From Flavobacteriales bacterium (GTDB lineage Bacteria > Bacteroidota > Bacteroidia > Flavobacteriales_D > Parvicellaceae): a stretch of 8,684 nucleotides of DNA. The position numbers and the translations under genes were made by a program. Each line of letters opens with the position of its first letter. Positions within the stretch are counted from its first letter, which is position 1. The notes under the pieces were generated by a model. The model had not been told where the DNA came from, made no database searches, and saw nothing but the letters and a program-made list of their open reading frames with translations. Of the stretch, positions 1 through 6,930 are shown piece after piece. The DNA is taken from assembly GCA_027047735.1 (NCBI GenBank), contig JALTUD010000075.1:1-8684 (forward strand). The letters run 5' to 3'.

Positions 1-523
1 TTCTGATGAGTTCGTCCACTTGGTAGGTGGGGCAGAGTTTTAATCTGTATTTTTCGCGTGTTTCACGCATTTTTTTGTCAAAAAACGGATTGGATAATGG
101 TTTGTATATTCCTAAAGGTAATGTTTTTATTTGTAAACCGATAGATACGGCTAATATTTCCCAGTTGTTATAATGTCCGCCTGTAAATATAACATCTTGT
201 CCTTTGTCATAGAATTGATTGATGACTTCGGGATTTGTGAGTTTGAACCGTTTTAAACTTTCTTCTTCTGAAATGGTAAAGCATTTAATACTTTCCAGTA
301 TGAAATCACAAAAATGACGATAGAATCCACGCATTATTTCTTTGTGTTCTTTGTCTGTTTTTTCCGGAAAAGAGTGTTGAATGTTGGAAAGTATTACTTT
401 TTTTCGGTATCCGGCTACATAGTACATAACTACAAAAAGAAAATCTGCAATTAAATAGAGTAGGGGGTAGGGTAGTTTGGATATGGGGTAAATAAAGAGG
501 TAATAACTGATTTTACTAAGCAT
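1..523 (-). CDS. Lipid A biosynthesis acyltransferase, LpxL/HtrB family (N-terminal part, truncated by window edge)
   Basis: Inner-membrane enzyme of the LpxL/LpxM acyltransferase family, which adds a secondary acyl chain to a lipid A precursor on the cytoplasmic face. The 174 visible codons start at ATG 523-521 and run off the left edge. The sequence shows a hydrophobic segment at about residues 17-37, the catalytic HX4E motif as GGHYNNWE (His117, Glu122), and the family block YKPLSNPFFDKKMRE at about 140-154, where related enzymes have Y-R-P-L-x-N-P. The full family length is about 290-310 residues, so roughly 40% is missing. No Shine-Dalgarno site is present; the start follows an A-rich stretch. 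It reads in the same direction as the carboxylase gene at 1111-2661, but 587 nt of repeats lie between, so it is probably transcribed separately. The family is clear; acyl specificity cannot be told. Confidence 0.88.
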   Translation of the reverse strand, partial: MLSKISYYLFIYPISKLPYPLLYLIADFLFVVMYYVAGYRKKVILSNIQHSFPEKTDKEHKEIMRGFYRHFCDFILESIKCFTISEEESLKRFKLTNPEVINQFYDKGQDVIFTGGHYNNWEILAVSIGLQIKTLPLGIYKPLSNPFFDKKMRETREKYRLKLCPTYQVDELIR

Positions 524-558
524 AATTTTTACTTTTTGATTGGGGGGATTTTCTTTTT

Positions 559-720
559 ATAGCCAAGGCTATGCAAAAGAATTTTTCACCGTCTAAAGAA
601 ACTAAAACTCATTTTCTTAACGCTCTTTTTACACACGTTAGGGATCGTATCCCTAACACAGTTAATCTAAGCACAATAAAATGTTTTTAGTATCCTTATA
701 TTTCTTCATATTTTATTTCC
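559..720 (+). repeat. Tandem palindromic repeat, unit 1 (162 nt)
   Basis: The unit opens with the perfect 6-bp palindrome ATAGCC-AA-GGCTAT (559-572). It continues with a spacer containing TCTAAAGAAACTAAAACTCA and then a perfect 9-bp inverted repeat, GTTAGGGAT / ATCCCTAAC with a CGT loop (637-657). The flanks of this core (CATTTT on the left, AAAATG on the right) are also loosely complementary, so about 75 nt can form one imperfect stem. It ends in an AT-rich linker finishing with TTTATTTCC just before the next unit. Most of its left half is near-identical to unit 3. Confidence 0.75.
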
Positions 721-883
721 ATAGCTGGGGCTATGTAAAGAAAATATTCATCATCTAAGAACACTAAATTCCATTTTCTTTGCACTTACCTCAACTGCGT
801 TAGGGATTGGTATCCCTAACCTGTGTAAAATGAGCATCATAAAATGTTTTTATTTCCTTTATCCATCTTCAAAAAATATTTCC
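721..883 (+). repeat. Tandem palindromic repeat, unit 2 (163 nt)
   Basis: Same architecture as unit 1: ATAGC-TGGG-GCTAT (721-734), a more diverged spacer, then the 9-bp arms GTTAGGGAT and ATCCCTAAC with a TGGT loop (799-820). The sequence after the right arm (CTGTGTAAAATGAGC) resembles the reverse complement of the sequence before the left arm in unit 3 (GCTCTTTTTACACAC). This shows the palindrome extends well beyond the 9-bp core. It ends in a linker closing with AATATTTCC. Confidence 0.72.
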
Positions 884-982
884 ATAGCGGGTGCTATGCA
901 AAGATTTTTTTCATCGTCTAAAGAAACTAAAACTCATTTTCTCAACGCTCTTTTTACACACGTTAGGGATAGAAGCGGCATC

Positions 983-1015
983 CTTTTGGTTTGTTTGCTT
1001 TATGCAAACCAAAAG
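983..1015 (+). repeat. Hairpin 1 of element A
   Basis: Perfect 11-bp inverted repeat CTTTTGGTTTG / CAAACCAAAAG around an 11-nt loop (TTTGCTTTATG). The stem is identical to hairpin 1 of element B, and the loop has the same length and a related sequence. No T-run follows on either strand, so it does not look like an intrinsic terminator. Confidence 0.85.
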
Positions 1016-1033
1016 ATATAGCGGATAGCCCGA

Positions 1034-1091
1034 CCCTCATTTACAAAAACATCGTTTCGCTTGAGTGAAATGATGTTTTTGTAAATGAGGG
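1034..1091 (+). repeat. Hairpin 2 of element A (27-bp stem, 4-nt loop)
   Basis: The arms 1034-1053 and 1072-1091 are perfectly complementary over 20 bp. Seven further pairs (1054-1060 with 1065-1071) close on a TTGA loop. Two of these inner pairs, 1054-1071 and 1059-1066, are G.T on the + strand and would be C.A mismatches on the - strand, so the fold is best as + strand RNA or DNA. As the first structure after the carboxylase stop it could also stabilise or delimit that mRNA's 3' end, though there is no T-tract. Confidence 0.85.
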
Positions 1092-1110
1092 GAACGCCCA
1101 AATCATTCAA

Positions 1111-2661
1111 TTAAAGAGGAATATTACCGTGTTTTTTCTTTGGTATGGTAACGGCTTTTTTCTCTAACATTTTGAAGGCTCGGATTAGTTTTTTGCGCGT
1201 GTCGTGGGGTTTGATGACTTCGTCTATATAACCTCTTGATGCAGCGTTATATGGATTGGCAAAAAGTTCGGCATATTCGCTTTCCTTTTCTTTCCATTTT
1301 TCTTCGGGATTTTCTGCTGTTTTGATTTCGTTTTTAAAGATGATTTCAGCGGCTCCTTTTGCTCCCATTACGGCAATTTCGGCTGTTGGCCAAGCATAAT
1401 TCATATCTGCTCCAATGTGTTTTGAGTTCATTACATCATAAGCTCCGCCGTATGCTTTTCGGGTTATAACCGTAATTCTTGGAACGGTTGCTTCGCTAAA
1501 GGCGTAGAGTAATTTTGCTCCGTTGGTAATGATGGCATTCCACTCTTGGTCGGTGCCGGGTAAGAATCCCGGAACGTCTTCCAAGACAAGCAAAGGAATG
1601 TTGAAAGAGTCGCAGAATCGAACAAAACGCCCTGCTTTTTTGGAAGCTTCCACGTCTAAAACTCCGGCTAAAACTGCGGGTTGATTGGCTACAATTCCTA
1701 TGGAACGTCCTGCTAATCGTGCGAAACCAATGACGATGTTTTCGGCATAATCTTTATGTACTTCAAAGAAAGAGCCGGTATCAATGATGCCGTTTATTAC
1801 GTCTTTTATGTCGTAAGGTTGATTGGGATTGTCCGGAATAATCGTATCTAAAACCTCTCTTTTTTCGTCTTGATTGATGTCGTACGGTAAAACAGGTGGT
1901 TTTTCTTCGCAGTTTTGCGGAATGTATGACAATAATTTTTTGATATTTTCTATCGCTTCAATTTCGTTTGCACAAGCAAAGTGAGTTACTCCTGATTTTG
2001 TTGAGTGGGTTGATGCTCCTCCCAACTCTTCCGAGGTAACTTCTTCGTTGGTTACTGTTTTTACGACATTAGGTCCTGTTACAAACATATATGAACTATG
2101 CTCTACCATTAATATAAAGTCGGTGAGGGCAGGTGAATAAACCGCACCTCCGGCACAAGGTCCCATAATTCCTGAAATTTGAGGAATTACACCTGAAGAA
2201 AGAGTGTTTCTGTAAAAAATATCTGCATAACCACCTAAGGAAACGACTCCTTCTTGTATTCTTGCTCCTCCGCTGTCGTTTAGACCGATTACGGGTGCTC
2301 CGTTTTGCATTGCCAAATCCATTATTTTACAAATTTTTTCGGCGTGTGCTTGTGCCAATGAGCCTCCCAAAACGGTGAAATCTTGGGAAAATACGTAGGT
2401 CAAACGTCCGTTAATTGTTCCGTAACCTGTTACAACTCCATCACCTAAGAATTTAGTTTTATCTAATCCGAAGTTGGTTGAATGATGCGTTACAAAAGCT
2501 CCTATTTCTTCAAAAGAGCCTTTGTCCATTAGAAAGTGGATACGTTCTCTGGCGGTAAGTTTTCCTTTTTTATGTTGAGCTTCTATTCTTTTTTCTCCTC
2601 CGCCTAATTTAGATGCTGCAATTTTCGCATCTAAGACTTCAATTTTTGTTTGATTTGGCAT
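1111..2661 (-). CDS. pccB: Acyl-CoA carboxylase, carboxyltransferase (beta) subunit, propionyl-CoA type
   Basis: A 516-residue cytoplasmic subunit that moves the carboxyl group between biotin on a carrier protein and an acyl-CoA. In Bacteroidota such proteins serve propionyl-CoA carboxylase or methylmalonyl-CoA decarboxylase. Two crotonase-like halves are visible. The N-terminal one has SGGARIQEG (130-138) and GPCAGGAVYSP (167-177), which shape the acyl-CoA site and oxyanion hole. The C-terminal one has PGFLPGT followed by RKAYGGAYDVM and YAWPTAEIAVMGAKGA. Asp409 in GGAYDVM is the residue type associated with propionyl-CoA preference in PccB relatives, so I infer propionyl-CoA rather than acetyl-CoA. 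Length is normal for the family. No biotin carboxylase or biotin carrier gene lies in the window. The ATG is 29 nt after the peptidase stop, so it is probably the last gene of a three-gene run. The start has no Shine-Dalgarno site. Confidence 0.93.
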   Translation of the reverse strand: MPNQTKIEVLDAKIAASKLGGGEKRIEAQHKKGKLTARERIHFLMDKGSFEEIGAFVTHHSTNFGLDKTKFLGDGVVTGYGTINGRLTYVFSQDFTVLGGSLAQAHAEKICKIMDLAMQNGAPVIGLNDSGGARIQEGVVSLGGYADIFYRNTLSSGVIPQISGIMGPCAGGAVYSPALTDFILMVEHSSYMFVTGPNVVKTVTNEEVTSEELGGASTHSTKSGVTHFACANEIEAIENIKKLLSYIPQNCEEKPPVLPYDINQDEKREVLDTIIPDNPNQPYDIKDVINGIIDTGSFFEVHKDYAENIVIGFARLAGRSIGIVANQPAVLAGVLDVEASKKAGRFVRFCDSFNIPLLVLEDVPGFLPGTDQEWNAIITNGAKLLYAFSEATVPRITVITRKAYGGAYDVMNSKHIGADMNYAWPTAEIAVMGAKGAAEIIFKNEIKTAENPEEKWKEKESEYAELFANPYNAASRGYIDEVIKPHDTRKKLIRAFKMLEKKAVTIPKKKHGNIPL

Positions 2662-2690
2662 ATTTGTGTAGTGTTTAGAAAATCAAATAA

Positions 2691-3989
2691 TTATTTTTTT
2701 TGTGCCATTAATTCTTCTATCTCATCGGCTTCAATAGGAATGTTTCGCATCAGGTTAAATGGTTCTCCATCTGCTTGAACCACTACATCATCTTCTAATC
2801 TGATTCCTAAATTTTCTTCGGGAATGTAAATGCCGGGTTCTACGGTAAAGACCATTCCTGCTTGAATTGGTTCATCGTACAATCCGTAGTCATGCGTATC
2901 CAACCCGATGAAATGTGATGTGCCGTGCATAAAGTATTTTTTATACGCGGGGGATTCCGGATTTTGGTTGGCAATATCGTCTTTGGTGATTAAGCCTAAT
3001 TTCAGCAATTCTTCTTCCATTATTTTGCCTACTTCTTTGTGGTATTCAGGAATTAATGTACCGGGAACGAGTAATTTTGTTGCGGCTTTTTTTACGTTGA
3101 GAACTGCATTGTAAACGTCTTTTTGACGAGGTGTAAATTTACCGTTTACAGGTACGCAACGAGTTAAATCCGATTTGTAGTTAGCGTATTCCGCACCAAA
3201 ATCCATTAGGATAACATCACCGTCTTTACAAACTTTATTGTTATCAATATAATGAAGGACACAAGCACTGTATCCCGAAGCGATGATAGGAGTGTATGAA
3301 AAACCTTGCGAACGATTGTTTAAAAACTCGTGCATCAGTTCTGCCTCAATATTGTATTCCATTACATTTGGACGAATAAAAGAAAGTAATCTTCTGAATC
3401 CTTTTTCGGTAATATCACACGCTTGTTGCATCAGTTCTAATTCGATGGGGTGTTTAATCGAACGTATTTTGTGCATGATAGGTGCCGAACGCTCATACTC
3501 GTGCAAGGGAAATTTTTCTTTACATTTTTTTCTGAACCTGTCATCTCGCGTTTCAGTTTCTTTGTTGGCTCTTAAATGTTCGTTAGTATTGAGATAAACA
3601 TTTTTAGCTTCGTACATCAATTGTTCAAACACGCGGTCAAAATCGCTGAGCCAATACACGGTTTGGATACCGGAAATATCGAAGGCTTGTTCTTTATTTA
3701 ATTTAGCACCCTCCCAAATTGCTATGGTTTCGTTGGTTTCTTTAAGGAAAAGAATTTCACGGTGATTTTCGTCTTTAGCGTCAGGGAACAGTACCAAGAT
3801 ACTTTCTTCTTGGTCAACGCCCGAAAGGTAAAGTATATCGGTGTTTTGAACGAAAGGCAAGGTGCTGTCGGCACTGCTGGTTATGATGTCGTTAGAATTA
3901 AAAACCGCTATCGAACCGGGTTTTAATTCTTTTGTGAATTTATTTCTGTTATGAATAAATAATTGTCGGTCTATTTTTTCGTATTTCAT
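2691..3989 (-). CDS. pepP: Xaa-Pro aminopeptidase (aminopeptidase P, M24B family)
   Basis: Cytoplasmic dinuclear-metal (usually Mn) peptidase that removes an N-terminal residue followed by proline. At 432 residues it has the typical two-domain build. An AMP_N-type creatinase-like domain spans about 1-135 and the pita-bread M24 domain about 165-425. All five metal ligands expected from E. coli PepP can be placed: Asp263 (MDFGAEY), Asp274 (KSDLTR), His359 (HGTSHFIGLDTHD), Glu384 (TVEPGIY) and Glu399 (IRLEDD). The neighbouring histidines His355 and His366 are also kept, so the enzyme should be active. There is no signal peptide. The start ATG overlaps the ribBA stop (ATGA, 3986-3989), which suggests coupled translation from the ribBA message. 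Why a dipeptide-processing enzyme sits with riboflavin and acyl-CoA genes is not evident; it is probably general operon packing. Confidence 0.94.
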   Translation of the reverse strand: MKYEKIDRQLFIHNRNKFTKELKPGSIAVFNSNDIITSSADSTLPFVQNTDILYLSGVDQEESILVLFPDAKDENHREILFLKETNETIAIWEGAKLNKEQAFDISGIQTVYWLSDFDRVFEQLMYEAKNVYLNTNEHLRANKETETRDDRFRKKCKEKFPLHEYERSAPIMHKIRSIKHPIELELMQQACDITEKGFRRLLSFIRPNVMEYNIEAELMHEFLNNRSQGFSYTPIIASGYSACVLHYIDNNKVCKDGDVILMDFGAEYANYKSDLTRCVPVNGKFTPRQKDVYNAVLNVKKAATKLLVPGTLIPEYHKEVGKIMEEELLKLGLITKDDIANQNPESPAYKKYFMHGTSHFIGLDTHDYGLYDEPIQAGMVFTVEPGIYIPEENLGIRLEDDVVVQADGEPFNLMRNIPIEADEIEELMAQKK

Positions 3990-5197
3990 TTGTAGTTAAA
4001 TTTTAAACTGTGTCCCATTTTTTCCTTTTTGGTCTTTAGGTACGATTCATTGTGTACATTGCATTGAATTTCCAAAGGAACGTTTTCGACAATTTCAAGT
4101 CCGTAGCCGACCAATCCTGTTCTTTTCTTGGGGTTATTTGTCATTAGACGCATTTTTCTAACTCCTAATTTGTGTAGGATTTGAGCACCTATTCCATAAT
4201 CACGTGCATCTGCCTTGAAACCTAATTTTTCGTTAGCTTCTACAGTGTCTAATCCTTCTTCTTGGAGTTTGTAGGCTTTTAATTTGTTTAACAGACCAAT
4301 TCCTCTTCCTTCTTGATTCATATATAAAACAACTCCTTTCCCTTCTTTTTCTACTTTACGAAGTGCTTCTTCCAATTGAGGACCACAGTCGCAACGAAGA
4401 GAGCCGAGTATGTCGCCCGTAACACAAGAAGAATGTACGCGAACCAAAATAGGTTCGTCTTCTTCCCACGTTCCTTTTGTCATAGCCAAGTGTTCTTCTC
4501 CTGTGGTGGGAACGCGAAAGGCCGTAAGGTTAAAATTACCGAATTTGGTAGGCATCTTTACCGTTACAACTTCTTCAACCAGAGATTCGTGCTCCATTCT
4601 GTAATGGATTAAATCTTCAATAGAGATGATTTTCAGGTTGTGTTCTTTGGCAATTTCCATTAATTGCGGTAAACGAGCCATTGAACCATCTTCATTAAGT
4701 ATTTCCACTAAAACTCCGGCAGGTTCTAAGCCTGCCAATCGAGCTAAATCAACGCTTGCTTCTGTGTGTCCTGCCCTTCTTAACACTCCGCCTTCTCTAG
4801 CTCTTAAAGGGAAAATATGTCCCGGTCTTCCAAGGTCTTCCGGTTTTGTGTTAGGGTCAACCAATGCTTTTATGGTTTTAGCTCTGTCACTCGCCGATAT
4901 TCCGGTGGTGCACCCGTTTCCGATTAAGTCAACCGATACGGTAAAAGGCGTTGCATGAAGAACGGTATTGTGTGTAACCATTAAGTCCAAATTCAATTCA
5001 TCGCAACGCTTTCCTGTAAGCGGAGCACAAATTAGTCCCCTCCCGTAGCGAGCCATAAAATTGACAATTTCAGGTGTGATATTGGAAGCGGCGGTAACAA
5101 AATCTCCTTCATTTTCGCGGTCTTCATCATCGACAACGATAATTACTTTTCCGTTTTTCAAGTCTTCCAGAGCTTCCTCTATTGTATTTAATTTCAT
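3986..5197 (-). CDS. ribBA: Bifunctional 3,4-dihydroxy-2-butanone-4-phosphate synthase / GTP cyclohydrolase II
   Basis: Catalyses both entry reactions of riboflavin synthesis: ribulose 5-phosphate to dihydroxybutanone phosphate, and GTP to the diaminopyrimidinone. From the ATG at 5197 it has 403 residues, the usual RibBA length. The RibB half (about 1-200) shows the acidic metal/substrate loop DDEDRENEGD (23-32) and GRPGHIFPLRAREGG followed by RAGHTEASVDLARLAG. The RibA half (about 205-400) has the zinc cysteines Cys258, Cys269 and Cys271 (HSSCVTGD, LRCDCGPQ), NQEGRGIGLLNK (294-305) and TNNPKK (353-358). An in-frame TTG at 5254 would add 19 non-conserved residues. I reject it because the family begins near the MKLNTIEEAL-type sequence and ATG is preferred. 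First gene of the leftward run, with the peptidase gene overlapping its stop. A -7 box lies at 5282-5289. No FMN riboswitch is visible upstream. Confidence 0.96.
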   Translation of the reverse strand: MKLNTIEEALEDLKNGKVIIVVDDEDRENEGDFVTAASNITPEIVNFMARYGRGLICAPLTGKRCDELNLDLMVTHNTVLHATPFTVSVDLIGNGCTTGISASDRAKTIKALVDPNTKPEDLGRPGHIFPLRAREGGVLRRAGHTEASVDLARLAGLEPAGVLVEILNEDGSMARLPQLMEIAKEHNLKIISIEDLIHYRMEHESLVEEVVTVKMPTKFGNFNLTAFRVPTTGEEHLAMTKGTWEEDEPILVRVHSSCVTGDILGSLRCDCGPQLEEALRKVEKEGKGVVLYMNQEGRGIGLLNKLKAYKLQEEGLDTVEANEKLGFKADARDYGIGAQILHKLGVRKMRLMTNNPKKRTGLVGYGLEIVENVPLEIQCNVHNESYLKTKKEKMGHSLKFNYK

Positions 5198-5281
5198 TTT
5201 TATTGCTGTTGCAGTGCCTGAGTTTTGAATTGTTTCGTTTTCAAAAATCGGCAATTCTTAAAAAAAGATGTAAATCCGTTA

Positions 5282-5289
5282 CAAAGATA
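5282..5289 (-). promoter_or_regulatory. Putative ribBA promoter, -7 box TATCTTTG
   Basis: On the - strand this is an exact match to the Bacteroidota housekeeping -7 consensus TAnnTTTG. It lies about 85 nt before the ribBA ATG at 5197. The -33 element is weak: GTTT about 21 nt upstream (5311-5314) is the nearest candidate to the expected TTTG. Transcription would start near 5276, leaving a leader of about 80 nt. Confidence 0.55.
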
Positions 5290-5348
5290 AGAAAGATACG
5301 GAAGATGTTTAAACGATATGAGAAAAAGGTTTTGTTTTAATTCTTATA

Positions 5349-5524
5349 CCTTAAATCCGCAAGTGATTTCGTTATGAAAAGTCAAAATGCGTATTATTAT
5401 TGGTCAAGCACAGTTTTGAGACACGCAAGCGTAGTCATAGCTACGGTGAGTATCGAAAAACGAGCATTGTCAATAATGAAGCGAAGTTTGGCTTTGGAAT
5501 AGAAGTTCACTTGCGGATTTAAGG
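5349..5524. mobile_element. MITE-like fold-back element (176 bp)
   Basis: The ends are perfect 18-bp terminal inverted repeats, CCTTAAATCCGCAAGTGA (5349-5366) and its complement (5507-5524). They are flanked on both sides by TTATA (5344-5348 and 5525-5529), a likely 5-bp target-site duplication. The interior is also self-complementary. ATTATTG 5396-5402 pairs with CAATAAT 5471-5477 about exactly the same centre (5436.5) as the termini. AAAGTCAAAATGCG near 5377 resembles the complement of GCGAAGTTTGGCTTT near 5481. It encodes no transposase, so any movement would depend on an enzyme elsewhere. It sits between the ribBA and lhgO promoters, about 60 nt upstream of each -7 box. An interior 42-codon ATG frame at 5374-5502 spans nearly the whole space between the termini and is probably incidental or a relic. 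Confidence 0.72.
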
Positions 5525-5583
5525 TTATAAAGACTTACTTGTAAGTTATTTTCATTCAATTCGGCTAACTCTAAAATTATGGT

Positions 5584-5591
5584 TACTTTTG
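5584..5591 (+). promoter_or_regulatory. Putative lhgO promoter, -7 box TACTTTTG
   Basis: Exact match to TAnnTTTG on the + strand, ending 58 nt before the lhgO ATG. No clear TTTG -33 box is seen at the expected distance, so confidence is moderate. The helicase gene downstream could also be read from here. Confidence 0.45.
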
Positions 5592-5649
5592 CGAGCTGAA
5601 ATTGATTTTGAGCAAGTTCTTTTTTTGCCAAAACTAAAATATAAGCAAA

Positions 5650-6873
5650 ATGGCTGAACAAAAAAAGTATGATATAGCAATTATAGGAGGTGGAATTGTA
5701 GGAGCGGCAACGCTGTACAAATTACAAAAAGCGTATCCTGATTTAACGATAGCTCTAATTGAAAAAGAAGAGCATTTGGCTGACCACCAAACAGGAAACA
5801 ATTCAGGTGTAATTCACTCAGGATTGTATTATGCTCCGGGATCTTTAAAGGCAAAAAATTGTGTAAAAGGACGACATGAAATCGTAGATTTTGCACAAAA
5901 ATACGGAGTTGCTCATGACGTCTGCGGAAAAGTAGTGGTAGCAACCAAAGAAAGCGAATTGCCGTTTATGGATAAGATTTTCCAAAACGGGATAGCTAAT
6001 AATACGGAAGGTATAGAAAAAATAACCGGAGAACAGATAAAAGATTTTGAACCTCATGTTGAAGGAATCGCGGGGATTTGGGTGCCTTGTACCGGAATTA
6101 TTGATTACAGAGGGGCAACAGAAAAAATGGTGGAGGTAGCAGTCGGAATAAATTCCAATAGTGATGTCTTTTTAGGGAGAGAGGCACAAGGTTTTGTTCA
6201 TCATGAGGATTATTCCGATATAAAAACAAACAAAGGCAACTTACAGGCGAAAAAGTTAATCTTTTGCGGCGGTCTTCAAGCGGATAGATTGGCTCGAAAA
6301 GACGGCGTGAATATAAAGGAAAAAGTGGTTGGCTTTAGGGGCGATTATTATGAATTGACCGATGAAGCAAAACATAAAGTAAAGAATTTAATATACCCTG
6401 TTCCTAATCCTGATTTTCCGTTCTTGGGAGTTCACTTTACGCGAATGACCAACGGTGAAATAGAATGTGGTCCTAATGCTGTATTTACGTTTAAAAGAGA
6501 AGGTTACGGTAAGACCGATTTTAGCTTAAAAGATACGGCAAGTGCTTTATCTTATTCAGGAACGTGGAAGTTGTTCTTTAAGAATATGAGTTTTGGCATC
6601 AATGAATATAGAAGGGCTTTCTCTAAAAAATTATTTTTGAAGACCTTGCAAGGTTTGATACCTTCGTTAACGATGGATGATATAAAGCCCGGACGTTCGG
6701 GTGTGAGAGCTTTGTTGTTGAGTGAAGACGGAGATACCCGAGATGATTTTAGGATTGAGTACGGAAAAAACAGTATTCATGTGTTGAATGCTCCTTCTCC
6801 TGCCGCTACTGCTTCTTTGGCTATCGGTGATGAGATTTTAGAAATGGCGAAAAAACATTTTGATTTGGGGTAA
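5650..6873 (+). CDS. lhgO: L-2-hydroxyglutarate oxidase (FAD-dependent)
   Basis: FAD enzyme of the DAO/LhgO family that oxidises L-2-hydroxyglutarate to 2-oxoglutarate. It is regarded as a metabolite-repair activity and in E. coli passes electrons to the membrane quinone pool. The 407 residues match the family length (about 400-420). The dinucleotide fold is at the N-terminus: DIAIIGGGIVGAATLYKL with Gly13, Gly15 and Gly18, and Glu38 ending the second strand. The family signature HQTGNNSGVIHSGLYY is at 46-61, close to the HQTGHNSGVIHAGVYY form in E. coli-type enzymes. The C-terminal block GRSGVRA with NAPSPAATASLAIGDEI completes the FAD pocket. There is no signal peptide. The ATG at 5650 directly precedes the conserved beta-strand and has only an A-rich leader. 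It is divergent from ribBA and upstream of the helicase by 74 nt. The main alternative, a glycerol-3-phosphate dehydrogenase-like oxidase, fits less well. Confidence 0.93.
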   Translation: MAEQKKYDIAIIGGGIVGAATLYKLQKAYPDLTIALIEKEEHLADHQTGNNSGVIHSGLYYAPGSLKAKNCVKGRHEIVDFAQKYGVAHDVCGKVVVATKESELPFMDKIFQNGIANNTEGIEKITGEQIKDFEPHVEGIAGIWVPCTGIIDYRGATEKMVEVAVGINSNSDVFLGREAQGFVHHEDYSDIKTNKGNLQAKKLIFCGGLQADRLARKDGVNIKEKVVGFRGDYYELTDEAKHKVKNLIYPVPNPDFPFLGVHFTRMTNGEIECGPNAVFTFKREGYGKTDFSLKDTASALSYSGTWKLFFKNMSFGINEYRRAFSKKLFLKTLQGLIPSLTMDDIKPGRSGVRALLLSEDGDTRDDFRIEYGKNSIHVLNAPSPAATASLAIGDEILEMAKKHFDLG

Positions 6874-6930
6874 GTAAAAATATCTGTGTCATAAATTTTT
6901 AGGATACAAATAACTCACAATAGGGAAAGT

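Larger units (their letters stand above)
884..1102 (+). repeat. Structured repeat element A (unit 3 of the array, extended by two hairpins)
   Basis: It starts like the other units: ATAGC-GGGT-GCTAT at 884-897, a spacer nearly identical to unit 1, then TTTTTACACACGTTAGGGAT. Instead of closing the palindrome it continues AGAAGCGGCATCC. Then come a first hairpin (983-1015), the frame GCGGATAGCCCGACC, a long second hairpin (1034-1091) and the terminal GGGAACGCCCAAA. The same frame recurs, inverted, at 8272-8531. It ends 8 nt from the stop codon of the carboxylase gene, antisense to it. It resembles the dispersed intergenic palindromic repeats common in flavobacterial genomes. No transposase is present, and its role is unknown. 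Confidence 0.75.
524..1110. other. Gene-free interval filled with palindromic repeats
   Basis: 587 nt between the acyltransferase start and the carboxylase stop. It contains three units of a 162-163 nt tandem repeat, the last one extended into a two-hairpin element, leaving about 35 nt of plain A/T- and C-rich leader directly upstream of the acyltransferase. A 63-codon open frame at 830-1021 crosses the repeats and is not a credible gene. I found no convincing TAnnTTTG promoter box for the acyltransferase here. Confidence 0.8.
5198..5649. other. Divergent intergenic region with two promoters and a MITE-like insertion
   Basis: 452 nt between the divergent ribBA and lhgO starts. It contains a leftward -7 box (5282-5289), a 176-bp fold-back element (5349-5524), a small perfect palindrome ACTTAC-TT-GTAAGT (5533-5546), and a rightward -7 box (5584-5591). 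The palindrome is about 40 nt upstream of the lhgO -7 box and could be an operator, but nothing else supports that. I see no real gene here. A leftward 63-codon frame at 5470-5661 crosses the element and the lhgO start and is rejected. Confidence 0.75.

Noticed and set aside
637..820. Integron attC sites suggested by GTTAGGG...CCCTAAC
   Set aside because: The core motifs are in the wrong order and do not fit RYYYAAC...GTTRRRY. There are no gene cassettes and no integrase in the window.
830..1021. 63-codon + strand frame across the repeat array
   Set aside because: It lies entirely within repeat unit 2/3 sequence and hairpin 1 of element A, and shows no protein features.
983..1091. Classical intrinsic terminator for the carboxylase operon
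   Set aside because: The stems are strong but no T-run follows on the - strand, so Rho-independent termination in the standard form is not shown.
559..1102. CRISPR array
   Set aside because: The repeats are about 160 nt, palindromic and diverged, with no uniform short repeats or unique 30-40 nt spacers and no cas genes.
5198..5254. Longer ribBA from a TTG start at 5254
   Set aside because: The extra 19 residues are not family-like, and an ATG at 5197 begins the conserved RibB sequence.
5198..5281. FMN riboswitch upstream of ribBA
   Set aside because: The leader after the -7 box is only about 80 nt and lacks the conserved FMN-riboswitch core, so flavin-responsive control by this route is not supported.
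5470..5661. 63-codon - strand frame upstream of lhgO
   Set aside because: It overlaps the right half of the fold-back element, the lhgO promoter and the lhgO start, and has no domain.
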